Assembly: GCA_943370025.1 (NCBI GenBank)
Contig: CALRPI020000021.1
Coordinates: 1 to 64,000, forward strand
Direction: 5' to 3'
From: JAAUUE01 sp943370025
GTDB taxonomy: Bacteria; Cyanobacteriota; Cyanobacteriia; Cyanobacteriales; JAAUUE01
Length of the DNA stretch: 64,000 nt
In this document: positions 42,406-50,953 of the stretch, piece after piece
How the letters are laid out: each line of letters begins with the position of its first letter
Numbering within the stretch: the first letter of the stretch is position 1
Notes under the pieces: generated by a model
Told to the model about the DNA's origin: nothing
Seen by the model: only the letters and a program-made list of their open reading frames with translations
Database searches by the model: none
Made by a program: the position numbers and the translations under genes

Positions 42406-43113
42406 CTAGACAAAAACCAGCGCAACACGAAACCCGAAGTTGATATTGGAATGACCTGCCATAACCCAACCACGAAACGCACTACGACAATTGATCGCAT
42501 CGCTGTCCCACGACCCTCCACGCCGCACCCGGTTATTATCTATGCCAGAATCCCATGAGCTGCCGTCTGTGGGAGCATTTTGGTAGTTTCCGTGCCAGCG
42601 ATCGCTACACCATTCCCACACATTTCCGTGTATATCATACAACCCAAACTGATTTGACTTTTTCTGTCCCACTGGATGAGTTTTACCTGTGGAATTATTA
42701 ATATACCAAGCATATTCTTCCAATCTACTTTTATCATCCCCAAAGCAATATTTTGTCTGGGTTCCTGCCCGACAAGCCCATTCCCATTCCGCTTCACTGG
42801 GTAAACGATATTTTTTTCCTGTTTTCTGCAAGAGCTTTTTACAGAACTCTACAGCATCATCGCAACTCACATTTTCTACCGGGTGTTTGGCTCCCTTGAA
42901 ATGAGAAGGATTGATTCCCATCACTGCTTGATACTGCTCTTGAGTAATAGTATATTTCCCTAAATAAAAAGGTTTGATGTTTACTTTATGTATAGGTTTT
43001 GCATTATTATAATTATTTAAACCCATCAAGAAACTACCACCGGGAATAGCAATCATTTCTAATATCACGTCATTTCCTAAGTCTTCAGTGAAGGTATTTA
43101 TGAAATTTATCAT
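42406..43113 (-). CDS. Formylglycine-generating-enzyme (SUMF1/C-type-lectin fold) protein; candidate DGR target
   Basis: A 235-aa protein, essentially one FGE-sulfatase domain: MIAIPGGSFLMG, YTITQEQYQAVMGINPSHF, RLPSEAEWEWACRAGT, GLYDIHGNVWEWC, RRGGSW. It is a close paralogue of the C-terminal domain of the gene immediately downstream (41140-42300). Its final ~100 bp diverge in the pattern expected of a diversified ligand-binding face. It could also be an ordinary FGE/EgtB-like protein, since neither a reverse transcriptase nor a template repeat is in the window. Confidence 0.85.
   Translation of the reverse strand: MINFINTFTEDLGNDVILEMIAIPGGSFLMGLNNYNNAKPIHKVNIKPFYLGKYTITQEQYQAVMGINPSHFKGAKHPVENVSCDDAVEFCKKLLQKTGKKYRLPSEAEWEWACRAGTQTKYCFGDDKSRLEEYAWYINNSTGKTHPVGQKKSNQFGLYDIHGNVWEWCSDRWHGNYQNAPTDGSSWDSGIDNNRVRRGGSWDSDAINCRSAFRGWVMAGHSNINFGFRVALVFV
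42421..42520 (-). other. Candidate DGR variable region 2
   Basis: From GGAGGGTCG to GGGTTTCGTGTTGC at the gene's 3' end. Variable codons again mostly end in C/T (GAC, AGC, GAT, ATC, AAT, TTT, GGT, GTT, GGT, CAT, TCC, AAT, ATC, AAC, TTC), while interspersed CGT, AGT and GCG codons match the paralogue. Confidence 0.45.
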
Positions 43114-43166
43114 AATATAAATAGCAGTGGTTTATGGAGTTTATATAACTGTAGTTGGAGTAATTA

Positions 43167-43587
43167 TTACTCTATTGAATTGAGCGAGTCTATTAGTAAA
43201 GGAAGATCGTTTTGTACTATAGTAGTCGCCGATTTGATTAGGACGTTTTTGAGGGCGCGCAGAGCGCGCCCTCAAAAACGTCCCCGTCCTGACTAGAATG
43301 GCGCTTACTATACATCCCAAACTGCCTCAATGTCAACCCGATTATAATCATGAACAATAACATCTCGCATTCCTGCAATTTCTCGCCACGGAATATTTGA
43401 ATAATTTTCCCTGAACTCAGGAGACAATCTTTTTGTTGCTTCACCAATGATCAAAATCCGGCGCAGGACAGCATCTTGTTTTTCATCATTGCTCAAGAAC
43501 TCTTCAAAAGTAACGTTGGCTGTATAACTAAATAATCTTTGTAATTGCTTCCTTGATATCAAGAATAGCCTCTTTATCTCGCTGCAT
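43167..43587 (-). pseudogene. hepT: HepT toxin gene disrupted by a MITE and a 1-nt insertion
   Basis: HEPN/DUF86 toxin with VIVHDYNRVDIEAVWDV recognisable (HEPN RNase motif RxxxxH: RDVIVH). The ATG at 43587 overlaps the end of mntA by 14 nt, the normal module layout. An extra A near 43545 shifts the frame after ILDIKEAI. A 91-bp MITE (43220-43310) is inserted in the 3' part and supplies a premature TAG. Removing the MITE and one TA copy restores VWDVVQNDLPLLIDSLNSIE and a TAA at 43167-43169, the expected HepT C-terminus. The toxin is thus inactivated twice. Confidence 0.88.
43220..43310. mobile_element. 91-bp palindromic MITE, family C copy 2, inserted in hepT
   Basis: Ends TAGTAGTCGCC / GGCGCTTACTA with a perfect GC-rich central palindrome, flanked by a TA duplication (43218-43219, 43311-43312). 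Excision with one TA gives an uninterrupted hepT reading frame, which proves both the borders and the target duplication. Same length as copy 1 at 215-305. Confidence 0.93.
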
Positions 43588-43939
43588 AAATCACCACCGC
43601 CGAGCCTAGGATATTCTGACGACGGATGTAGTTGTAATCATTCAAAAGAGCCGTTTTACTCACTAAGTCTACTGCTCGATCGAACAAATCCGCCAACTCA
43701 TTTTGCATCCGCACCTGAAGCATAAGGTTTTTGCGAGCATTTTTGCCGTAGGTAAACAACACATCCACATCACTAGGGTTCTCCCCCTCAGCCCGGAAAT
43801 CAGCCCCCAACACCGATCCAAACAGTGCCAACTCTGACACAGACCATTTTTCACAAAAGATAGCGATCGCCTCTGGTGTGATGCCTAGGCGTTGGTAAAT
43901 TTGAGCCAAAGATACTTCCTTTGTAGATGGTTGTGCCAT
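43574..43939 (-). CDS. mntA: MntA-type nucleotidyltransferase antitoxin
   Basis: A 121-aa minimal nucleotidyltransferase with GSVLGADFRAEGENPSDVDVLF, i.e. the GSx(n)DxD catalytic motif. In MntA-HepT modules this antitoxin AMPylates HepT next to its RNase site. Start MAQPSTKEVSL (43939) is chosen because the longer frame (43972) overlaps the stop of the upstream phosphohexomutase gene. The antitoxin frame looks intact although its toxin partner is destroyed. Confidence 0.85.
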   Translation of the reverse strand: MAQPSTKEVSLAQIYQRLGITPEAIAIFCEKWSVSELALFGSVLGADFRAEGENPSDVDVLFTYGKNARKNLMLQVRMQNELADLFDRAVDLVSKTALLNDYNYIRRQNILGSAVVIYAAR

Positions 43940-43947
43940 AGCTATGC

Positions 43948-45390
43948 TTATGTTGCCCAACTTTTTGCCCAAGCAAGGTTTTGCTTCACCTGTTCCATTG
44001 TCGGTGCTTCGGAGTAGAGGCGGAGGACGGGTTCCGTGCCAGAGAAGCGGATGATTAGCCAGCTATCGTTGTCTAGGCGGAACTTGTAGCCATCGATCGC
44101 TAACACATCCATCACCTTGTCCCCAGCAATTTCCGTGGGAGGCTGGGTTTTTAATTGCTGCTCCAGTCTTGCTCTGCTGTCCATGCTATCTAGATGCAGA
44201 TCGATGCGATCGTACATCGCTGTAAAACCAGTTTTTGCCTGCAAGCTCTGGTAAATCTCACTCAGGTCTAGATCATACTGGACGATCGCCTCCAGCAGAT
44301 ACAAAGCTGCTAACAGGGCATCCCGTTCAGGAATGTGAGAACCATAGCCAATCCCCCCAGATTCTTCACCACCCAGCAAGACCTCATGGGCAAGCATTCG
44401 ATCGGCAATATATTTATAACCAATGGGGGTTTCATGGACGGGTAGGTTGTGGAGAGCCGCCACTTTGGGGATCAGGTCAGAGCCGCTGATGGTTTTGACC
44501 ACTTCTCCGGTCATGCCGCGATGGGCAGCTAGGTGATCGATCAAAATCGGGATCAATATCTGGGAACTGAGAAAATTTCCCTCACTATCCACGGCGGCAA
44601 TGCGATCGCTATCCCCATCAAAAACAAACCCCACTGCCATGCCGGAATTGCCCTGGTGTCGATGGCTCCGCATCATGCGAAATAACTGGGACAAATATCT
44701 AGGCAAAGGTTCCGGCGCACCACCTCCAAAGAGAGGATCCCGATTCGAGTTGAGTTCCTGCACCGCCACATCTAAAATTTGGGTCAAACCCCCAGCCGCA
44801 GCCCCATGCATCACATCGGCAAATACTGTCACCTGTCCTTGGCGAATCGCTGCTTGAATCAAAGGTAAATTTACCTTAGCGGCAATGCCTGCACAGTAAC
44901 TCTGCCAAGGGTCAAACATCTTGATCGGGATCAACTTTTCTGGCTTCGGGTAGATGGGGGATTGTTGAATTAACTCTTCAATTTCTTGGGTCACATCTCC
45001 CGGTACGGAGCCGCCGAATGCCCCTTTAACTTTCAATCCAGAATAACCGCCGGGATTATGGCTGGCAGTGATTACCAAAGCTCCGAGGGCATTTTCCTGC
45101 TTGGCTGCCCAACTAAAAGCCGGGGTGGGGGCGAAGGTTTCGGTGAGCAAGACTTCAAAGCCGATCGCTTGCAAAGACTCCGCTGTTTTTTTGGCAAACT
45201 CTTCTGAGAGAAAGCGGCGATCGTGTCCCACAATAATTGTGTTGCTGCCCGTACTCGCACCGTAGAATTTCTTCAGGATCATCGCTGCGGCTGGGGCGGC
45301 GATCGCTAATCGAGCATAGGTAAAATCATCAGCAATCAAGCCCCGCCAGCCATCAGTGCCAAATTTAATCGGTGTTGCCATATTAGTCAT
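43948..45390 (-). CDS. Phosphoglucomutase/phosphomannomutase family enzyme
   Basis: A 480-aa alpha-D-phosphohexomutase. It has FGTDGWRG at the N-terminus, catalytic Ser110 in TASHNPGGYSG, the metal loop DGDSDRIA, the sugar-specificity GEESGGIGYG and the phosphate-binding RFSGTEPVLRLYSE. It interconverts hexose-1- and hexose-6-phosphates for glycogen, sucrose and glycan synthesis; the exact sugar cannot be told. The start overlaps the upstream small gene by 8 nt, suggesting cotranslation. Confidence 0.93.
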   Translation of the reverse strand: MTNMATPIKFGTDGWRGLIADDFTYARLAIAAPAAAMILKKFYGASTGSNTIIVGHDRRFLSEEFAKKTAESLQAIGFEVLLTETFAPTPAFSWAAKQENALGALVITASHNPGGYSGLKVKGAFGGSVPGDVTQEIEELIQQSPIYPKPEKLIPIKMFDPWQSYCAGIAAKVNLPLIQAAIRQGQVTVFADVMHGAAAGGLTQILDVAVQELNSNRDPLFGGGAPEPLPRYLSQLFRMMRSHRHQGNSGMAVGFVFDGDSDRIAAVDSEGNFLSSQILIPILIDHLAAHRGMTGEVVKTISGSDLIPKVAALHNLPVHETPIGYKYIADRMLAHEVLLGGEESGGIGYGSHIPERDALLAALYLLEAIVQYDLDLSEIYQSLQAKTGFTAMYDRIDLHLDSMDSRARLEQQLKTQPPTEIAGDKVMDVLAIDGYKFRLDNDSWLIIRFSGTEPVLRLYSEAPTMEQVKQNLAWAKSWAT

Positions 45391-45709
45391 GATTTACCTC
45401 TTGATTTGAATCTTGCTCTTCCTGAATTTGGGAGAGAAGCGATCGAATAGTTCCCCGTTCAATGTAGGGCCAGCCCCCAGATTCCTCAATATCTCGTAAC
45501 AAACTATAGAGAACTTGTCTATTGCTGGGCAGGGCATCTTGGAACAAGCCTTCCCGCAATTGGCGATGGCATTTTTCTAGCGATCGCAGGATTGCTAACA
45601 AATCAATAATTTCTCCCTGATGTGACGCTGCTAGGGTTGATATTTCTTCAGACAATATCTCTAACTTCGCCAACAACTCCCTAGACCCGGAATTTATCTG
45701 ATAGTTCAT
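45383..45709 (-). CDS. Conserved-looking hypothetical protein, 108 aa
   Basis: A helical soluble protein with no family I can name (ELLAKLEILSEEISTL, ILRSLEKCHRQLREGLF, LLRDIEESGGWPYIERGTIRSLL). The MNYQINSGS start is preferred to the upstream ATG at 45787 because the intervening DNA is a short repeat (GATGAACTAT / ATTCATCGCTTA units). Its stop overlaps the phosphohexomutase start, so the two are probably expressed together. Confidence 0.65.
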   Translation of the reverse strand: MNYQINSGSRELLAKLEILSEEISTLAASHQGEIIDLLAILRSLEKCHRQLREGLFQDALPSNRQVLYSLLRDIEESGGWPYIERGTIRSLLSQIQEEQDSNQEVNHD

Positions 45710-45843
45710 CAATAGTTCATCGCTTAATTCATCGCTTAATAATAGGACAACGCCTTGTACAATATATACCTGATCCCCTGCAACCAATTTGTCCCAAAAT
45801 ATAACATGGGTATCTTAAAAATATTAACGATCGAGGTGAAATA

Positions 45844-46665
45844 ATGAAATATCGGGCTATTGTAGTAGCTTTTTTAATCTTTTGCTTCGGCTTCCTCTCT
45901 GCTTGCAGCGAAGCCCCAGCTAACGCCAGCGAACCCCTGACCTACGACCAAATTCGGGGAACCGGGTTAGCCAATAACTGTCCCCAACTAGAAGAAGGTC
46001 GGGGGGCGATCGTTTTGGATTCTGGCAAATCCTACCAGATGATCGAGTTATGTTTGCAACCAACTTCTTTCTTTGTCAAAGAAGAACCAGTCAATAAGCG
46101 CCAAGAGGCAGAATTCATCTCCGGAAAATTATTGACTAGATATACCTCTAGTCTTGATCAAATTAGCGGTGATTTGACATTTCAACCCGATGGCAGCTTA
46201 ACTTTTACCGAAAAATCAGGCATTGACTTTCAGGCTATTACAGTCCAAATGCCCGGTGGTGAAAGAGTTCCCTTCCTATTTACAATCAAAAGTTTAGTTG
46301 CCACAACTCCTAATCCGATTAAGAAAATCAACACTTCTACCGATTTTGAAGGGACATTCCAAGTTCCTTCCTACCGTGGTTCCGTATTTCTTGATCCTAA
46401 AGGTCGGGGTGTTGCCGCAGGCTATGATAACGCCGTAGCTTTGCCTTCTCAATCAGACAATGACGATCTGGCTAGAGCAAATATGAAACGGGTAGAACTA
46501 ATTCCCGGCAAAATTTCTCTGCAAGTTGCTAAAGTCAACAACGAAACAGGTGAAGTAGCTGGGGTATTTGAAAGTGAACAACCTTCAGATACTGATCTAG
46601 GTGCGGCAGATCCCAAGGAAGTTAAAATCCGGGGCATATTTTACGGCAGAGTCGAATCTTTATAA
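45844..46665 (+). CDS. psbO: Photosystem II manganese-stabilising protein PsbO
   Basis: A 273-aa protein of normal length. A cleavable signal (about 1-28) contains LSAC followed by NASEPLTYDQI, the usual mature start. The two cysteines of the conserved disulfide are in NNCPQLEE and IELCLQP, and the family motifs GRGAIVLDSG, KSLVATTP and GSVFLDPKGRG are present. PsbO stabilises the Mn4CaO5 cluster on the lumenal side of photosystem II. An AGGTGAAATA ribosome region precedes the ATG. Confidence 0.98.
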   Translation: MKYRAIVVAFLIFCFGFLSACSEAPANASEPLTYDQIRGTGLANNCPQLEEGRGAIVLDSGKSYQMIELCLQPTSFFVKEEPVNKRQEAEFISGKLLTRYTSSLDQISGDLTFQPDGSLTFTEKSGIDFQAITVQMPGGERVPFLFTIKSLVATTPNPIKKINTSTDFEGTFQVPSYRGSVFLDPKGRGVAAGYDNAVALPSQSDNDDLARANMKRVELIPGKISLQVAKVNNETGEVAGVFESEQPSDTDLGAADPKEVKIRGIFYGRVESL

Positions 46666-46827
46666 TCTCAAGTTAAATTTCAAATTTGTAGGGATTGCCT
46701 CAGAGTACTGTAAGTTCTGGAGTAATCCCTTTGCTTTGCTGCTCACGAATTATAGCAACCGCTAGATGTTATGATTTGCTCAAGTAAAAAATGCTTAAAA
46801 TGCTTGAACTGCTATTAGGGTAAGACA

Positions 46828-48036
46828 TTGAAGGATTCTATTCAGATATCATTGTGTATGATTGTCAAGGATGAGGCAGCTAATCTTCCTAGTTGTCTTG
46901 CCAGCGTTCGGGAAGTCGTAGATGAAATAGTTGTCCTAGATACGGGGTCAAAGGATGAAACTGTAGCGATCGCCCACCAGTACGGAGCGCAGGTCTATCA
47001 TTTCCCTTGGGGCAATGACTTTGCCACTGCCCGGAATGAAGCTCTAAAATATGTCCACGGAGATTGGGTATTGGTGTTAGATGCCGATGAAGTTTTGGCT
47101 CCAGAAATTATTCCCTACATCAAAGAGGTGATCCTAGAAGCGGATAATCTGGTGGTTAATCTCCTGCGTTACGAACTAGGTTCTGATGATGCCCCTTATT
47201 CAGAGATTACTCGCCTCTTCCGCCGCCATCCCCAGCTTTATTTCACCCATCCCTATCATGCCTCGATCGACGATAGTGCCTTAGAATTAATTGCCCAAGA
47301 ACCCCATTGGAAAGTAGTTTCCATTCCCCTAGTAGCAATCCGGCACACGGGCTACCAACCGGGAGTGATCGCCGAGCGTCAGAAACTAGCCAAAGCCAAA
47401 GCTTTAATGGAAGGTTATCTAGCTATTCATCCAGAGGATGCCTATACCAATAATAAATTGGGTGCTCTATACCTACAAATTGGGGAGAGCGATCGAGGCA
47501 TCCAACTCCTCCAGAGAGCTATCCAAGCCCCTAATCTCCAGCCGCCCCTAATTTTTGAGATCAACTACCATCTAGGGAATGCCTACGCCAAGTTAAGGGA
47601 TGCTAACCAAGCTGCTGCTTATTACCAAACTGCCTTAGATCAAGAGGTGATGCCCCACAGTAAACTACCGGTGTATCATAATCTGGGTATTCTACTTTTA
47701 GATGGGGGAGATTTAGCCATGGCGAAAACTGCCTTTGAAATAGTGCTAAAAATCGATCCTAATTTTGCTCCGGGTCACTACAATTTAGGTGCCACCTTGA
47801 AGTTTATGGATGACTATGAAGGAGCGATCGCTTGCTATCGTCAGGCAGTTCATCTCCAACCAGATTATCCCGATGCCTACCAAAGTTTGGGTGTATTACT
47901 CCTCTTAAGTGGGCAGATTGATGCCAGTATGGAAGCTTTTACTCAAGCGATCGCCATCCATCAAACCCACAACCCCGAAGAAGCACAGCGCATCCAGAAA
48001 GAACTAGCCGCCATGGGTTTTGTCGTTGGTCAATAA
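46828..48036 (+). CDS. Family 2 glycosyltransferase with C-terminal TPR domain
   Basis: A 402-aa protein. The GT2 domain (about 1-200) has ISLCMIVKDEAANLPSCLAS, DEIVVLDTGSKDET and the metal-binding VLDADE. A TPR region (about 210-395) has at least four repeats (e.g. ALYLQIGESDRGIQLLQRAI, YHLGNAYAKLRDANQAAAYY). This SunS/TPR-glycosyltransferase architecture transfers sugars to proteins or small molecules, but the acceptor is unknown. TTG at 46828 is the likely start; the next ATG would cut into the conserved first strand. Confidence 0.87.
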   Translation: MKDSIQISLCMIVKDEAANLPSCLASVREVVDEIVVLDTGSKDETVAIAHQYGAQVYHFPWGNDFATARNEALKYVHGDWVLVLDADEVLAPEIIPYIKEVILEADNLVVNLLRYELGSDDAPYSEITRLFRRHPQLYFTHPYHASIDDSALELIAQEPHWKVVSIPLVAIRHTGYQPGVIAERQKLAKAKALMEGYLAIHPEDAYTNNKLGALYLQIGESDRGIQLLQRAIQAPNLQPPLIFEINYHLGNAYAKLRDANQAAAYYQTALDQEVMPHSKLPVYHNLGILLLDGGDLAMAKTAFEIVLKIDPNFAPGHYNLGATLKFMDDYEGAIACYRQAVHLQPDYPDAYQSLGVLLLLSGQIDASMEAFTQAIAIHQTHNPEEAQRIQKELAAMGFVVGQ

Positions 48037-48109
48037 TCCCGCAGTGCAGATTTAACGTAAATTCGATAAAAATCCGTGAAACTTTATGGTTTCGTTCTCA
48101 CGTTGTGCA

Positions 48110-48183
48110 GGATTTTCTAAGGCTGGTTGAGCGAAGTCGAAACCAGCCCCCTAGAGACGGACTTCGACTTCGCTCAGTCCTCA
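48110..48183. repeat. Family D palindromic repeat, copy 2
   Basis: Near-identical to 18523-18595: GGCTGGTT-GAGCGAAGTCGA-AACCAGCC followed by GGACTTCGACTTCGCTCAGTCC. It occupies part of the 301-bp gap (48037-48337) that otherwise holds no gene. Confidence 0.8.
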
Positions 48184-48337
48184 TAATTTCGTTGCCAAAT
48201 TTGAAAATAGCAAAAAACTATGCTCTAGCCATCAGGCTTTTAAAAACCATCGAACCCACGTTAGATCTATTAGGGCGCATGGCTTTGCACCCCAATTCCT
48301 TACCAATAGAATTTGCATAAATCCTCATCAATAAACC

Positions 48338-48826
48338 ATGAATCAAATTGCCAAAGCCCAAGCTGAATACGAGAACTTTACGGATCAATTTGGCAGTATT
48401 ATTCTCAGTACTGTGGATGCCGAGGGATTTCCCAATGCCAGCTACACGCCCTTTGTGATGGATGCACAGAAGCAAATTTATATTTATGTCAGTGGTTTGG
48501 CTACCCATACCCAAAATATCTCTGCAAATTCTCGGGTTAGTGTACTGTTTATTGAAGATGAGGCACAGACCAAACAAATTTTTGCCCGGCGACGTTTGAG
48601 CTTTAATTGTCAGCCTAATTTATTAGCCAGAGACACCCCCCAATGGTTAGGAGTTATTGATCAATTCCAAGCAAAATTTGGCGAAATTATTGCCATGCTC
48701 CGCAGCTTGCCAGATTTTCGCATCTTTCAACTAACTCCTACCAGCGGACGTTTTGTGATTGGTTTTGGGGCAGCCTATGAAATCAGTGGTGATAATCTTA
48801 ATCAACTGACTCAGATTAGTAATTAA
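48338..48826 (+). CDS. HugZ-like FMN/heme-binding split-barrel protein
   Basis: A 162-aa protein of the pyridoxamine-phosphate-oxidase-like split-barrel fold. N-terminal FGSIILSTVDAEGFPNASYTPFVM, then ATHTQNISANSRVSVLFIEDE, and ARRRLSFNC followed by the C-terminal FRIFQLTPTSGRFVIGFGAAYEI segment typical of HugZ/HutZ. Those proteins bind or degrade haem to release iron; activity in cyanobacteria is unproven. The gene is monocistronic. Confidence 0.83.
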   Translation: MNQIAKAQAEYENFTDQFGSIILSTVDAEGFPNASYTPFVMDAQKQIYIYVSGLATHTQNISANSRVSVLFIEDEAQTKQIFARRRLSFNCQPNLLARDTPQWLGVIDQFQAKFGEIIAMLRSLPDFRIFQLTPTSGRFVIGFGAAYEISGDNLNQLTQISN

Positions 48827-49124
48827 CGTCAGTTCGGGATAAGCAGAAACTTTGCCCCTAAGCATATACACGTTCCCTGAGCGCTTGCCCTGAGCTAAGT
48901 CGAAGGGAAGTCGAAGGCAATATTTCCGCCATCCATGAGGATCGGTGATCAAAGATTTGTCGTAGGGTTTTGGCTACTTTGGCTTCGCTCAGCATAAATT
49001 CGATTTCGCTCAGCCAGCGACAATGATTGTGGTTTTCGTAAAATGGGATTAGGGATGCTTACTATCCCGAACTGACGTTAACTAATTGTAGGTGCGCAAG
49101 GCCTTGCGCACCTAAGGAGATTTC
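48827..49124. other. Intergenic region with scattered repeats
   Basis: No gene. It carries fragments of the GACTTCGCTCAG-type repeat (48880-49020) and a family F palindrome TAGGTGCGCAAG / CTTGCGCACCTA (49089-49113) next to the end of the minus-strand dehydrogenase gene, possibly its terminator. AACTGACGTTAA-like motifs stand in inverse orientation near 48825 and 49070. Confidence 0.55.
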
Positions 49125-50177
49125 TTAAACTGCTACTACCTCTGGGGATTGGTGCTGCCACACTTGACCATCTAGAGCCATTTGTTCGATCGAACTAGCA
49201 AGACGCAGAGCCTTGAGAGCCTGTTCACCGCCGACAGAAGGCTGGTCACCACCCCGAACACAGGTAATAAAATGCTCTAATTCAGCATGGAGCGGTTCGA
49301 TATTGCTGGTGTAGACCTTTTCAATTAAGCCATCTTGACGATAGAGAACTTGGCCATAGTCGGTCATCCAATCAGCGGTAGTTTGCCGGTGGATTAAAAT
49401 CTCGTTGTTGAGAAAATCTGCCTCGGTGAGGGAGTTTTGACAATGGGCAACGATGCGGCGAATCTTGCGATGGGTGACTTTACTCGCAGTTAGGGTCGCT
49501 ACAATCCCATTGGCAAAAACCAAGGTTGCGGTAACATAATCGAGATATCCTGAATCCGCTGCTCGACTCCCGCTCGCTGTCAGTTTAACTACTGGGGAAG
49601 CCGCCAACTCTAGCAACAAATCAATATCATGGATCATTAAATCTAAGACTACCGACACATCGTTTGCTCTCTGGGAGTAGGGACTCATGCGATGTGCCTC
49701 TAGGGCAAGTAATTCTTCGGTTTTCAGGACTTTGCTTAGTTCAGCAAAAGCTGGGTTAAACCGCTCAATATGGCCTACTTGAAGGATCTTTTGGGCAGTA
49801 GCTGCCGCATTGACTAGGGATTCCGCCTCGGCAATGCTGGCGGCGATCGGCTTCTCAATCAGCACATGAACTCCAGCCTTCAGGCAGGTCATCCCCACTT
49901 CATGATGTAGCCGAGTCGGGACTGCCACGCACACTGCATCCACATGGGGCAGCAGGGCATGATAGTCTTCAAAAAATTTGGCTCTATATTTACTAGCAGT
50001 ATCAATGCCCCTTTCCACATTGAGATCAGATACACCAACCAACTGCACATCCTTCATAAAACTCAGGACACGAGTATGATGCTGTCCCATGTTGCCAATG
50101 CCGATTACACCCACCCGAACTGGGGGTAACTTCCCCGCTGATTGAGTCTCTGTGACTGGTATCATGCTATTTTGCAC
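49125..50177 (-). CDS. Gfo/Idh/MocA family NAD(P)-dependent oxidoreductase
   Basis: A 350-aa protein. The Rossmann GVIGIGNMGQHHTRVL motif (about 23-38) binds NAD(P), with VDAVCVAVPTRLHHE and the catalytic-region HVLIEKPIA (EKP motif), and the C-terminal alpha/beta substrate domain (MIHDIDLLL). Family enzymes oxidise or reduce sugars and related compounds; the substrate is unknown. It is monocistronic with a 463-bp upstream region. Confidence 0.9.
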   Translation of the reverse strand: MQNSMIPVTETQSAGKLPPVRVGVIGIGNMGQHHTRVLSFMKDVQLVGVSDLNVERGIDTASKYRAKFFEDYHALLPHVDAVCVAVPTRLHHEVGMTCLKAGVHVLIEKPIAASIAEAESLVNAAATAQKILQVGHIERFNPAFAELSKVLKTEELLALEAHRMSPYSQRANDVSVVLDLMIHDIDLLLELAASPVVKLTASGSRAADSGYLDYVTATLVFANGIVATLTASKVTHRKIRRIVAHCQNSLTEADFLNNEILIHRQTTADWMTDYGQVLYRQDGLIEKVYTSNIEPLHAELEHFITCVRGGDQPSVGGEQALKALRLASSIEQMALDGQVWQHQSPEVVAV

Positions 50178-50640
50178 TCAACTTTTCTCCTAAACCAATA
50201 GGTATTTAATGATTTTTGAGTCGGAATTGCCCCGCAAGGCGAAGAAATTTCGACTTTTTTAGTACCACCAATGATTTCAACTAGGAAGACCCATCACGGC
50301 TAGGTGTAGGGAAGTACCCAGTCAAACAAGCTATAAGAATCAGATATCCAAGTTTAAGTTTCCTTTTTAAGCTGTTCCTGCAATAATTCCTGACTGGTTT
50401 TTTAATCAAGCCCACTTAAAACTATAAGAATCTTAAATTTTTTTTTAGCATACCATTGAAGTTACAAAAATTTACCCCAGCTAAGAGAATTTTCCTCCGG
50501 ATAGTCCTGGAAAGTATTTTGGTCAAGGACTTACGCATCTGGAAGTTGTTGCGGGCTGAGGGTCGTCAAAGCTCGCAAAAATGTCTACAACTCTCAATAA
50601 TTTGTTGGCAGTGCGTAAGTCCTAAAAAAAATCTGGATTT
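50178..50640. other. Intergenic region with family B element
   Basis: 463 bp without a gene. An open frame across 50456-50650 is a translation of the family B palindromic element and was rejected. The dehydrogenase promoter is expected near 50200-50300. Confidence 0.5.
50526..50623. mobile_element. Palindromic MITE, family B copy 3
   Basis: Ends AGGACTTACGCA / TGCGTAAGTCCT. Its right half (ACTCTCAATAATTTGTTGGCA) matches the left half of copy 2 (33729-33819) in reverse orientation, so the element is inserted the other way round. The core stem is more degraded than in copy 2. Confidence 0.78.
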
Positions 50641-50889
50641 TCATAAATAGCGATCGCCTTGGCGTTGGGTCGCAATATTGCCTTGGCGTTGCGCAATATT
50701 GCTTAGATGTTTTTGCAGGGTTATATCACGACCTTTAGTTAACTCTGGATATTTATCATAGTTAGAGACAATGGCTAAAAAAGCTCCACCGAGGATGAAG
50801 ATAGGCAAGGGTAAGGTGAAGTGTTTTGCCCATTGGTACACTTCGGCGATCGCAAATAATAATAGAAAACTAGCCAGCCATACTCTCAT
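50641..50889 (-). CDS. Small membrane protein with repeat-derived C-terminus
   Basis: An 82-aa protein with two likely membrane spans (about 4-20 and 25-43: VWLASFLLLFAIAEVYQW, LPIFILGGAFLAIVSNY). No named family is recognised. The last ~20 residues (NIAQRQG, NIATQRQG) are encoded by two direct copies of a dispersed DNA repeat, so the conserved protein probably ended near residue 62. It lies downstream of the ABC permease gene on the same strand. Confidence 0.65.
   Translation of the reverse strand: MRVWLASFLLLFAIAEVYQWAKHFTLPLPIFILGGAFLAIVSNYDKYPELTKGRDITLQKHLSNIAQRQGNIATQRQGDRYL
50656..50705. repeat. Two direct units of the GCCTTGGCGTTG..GCAATATT repeat
   Basis: Units of 24 and 21 bp (50656-50679, 50680-50700), the second followed by GC. 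A diverged unit (GCCCTCGCGTTGTGTAGCAA...) lies in frame inside the DUF1611 gene at 54064-54090. Confidence 0.65.
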
Positions 50890-50912
50890 AGAATTATTGT
50901 AATTTTTTAGTG

Positions 50913-50945
50913 TAGGACATACCGCACATTGTGCGGTATGTCCTA
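50913..50945 (-). terminator. Hairpin after ABC permease gene
   Basis: Arms TAGGACATACCGCACA / TGTGCGGTATGTCCTA with a one-base centre, lying 8 bp past the permease stop and immediately followed on the minus strand by an A/T-rich run. Likely terminator, or a palindromic repeat in that role. Confidence 0.65.
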
Positions 50946-50953
50946 ACTGCTGT

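Noticed and set aside
48105..48320. Open frame before the HugZ-like gene
   Set aside because: Consists largely of the family D repeat (SRNQPPRDGLRL-type peptide), a common false ORF in cyanobacteria.
50456..50650. Plus-strand open frame upstream of the Gfo/Idh gene
   Set aside because: It translates the third family B element; no protein similarity.
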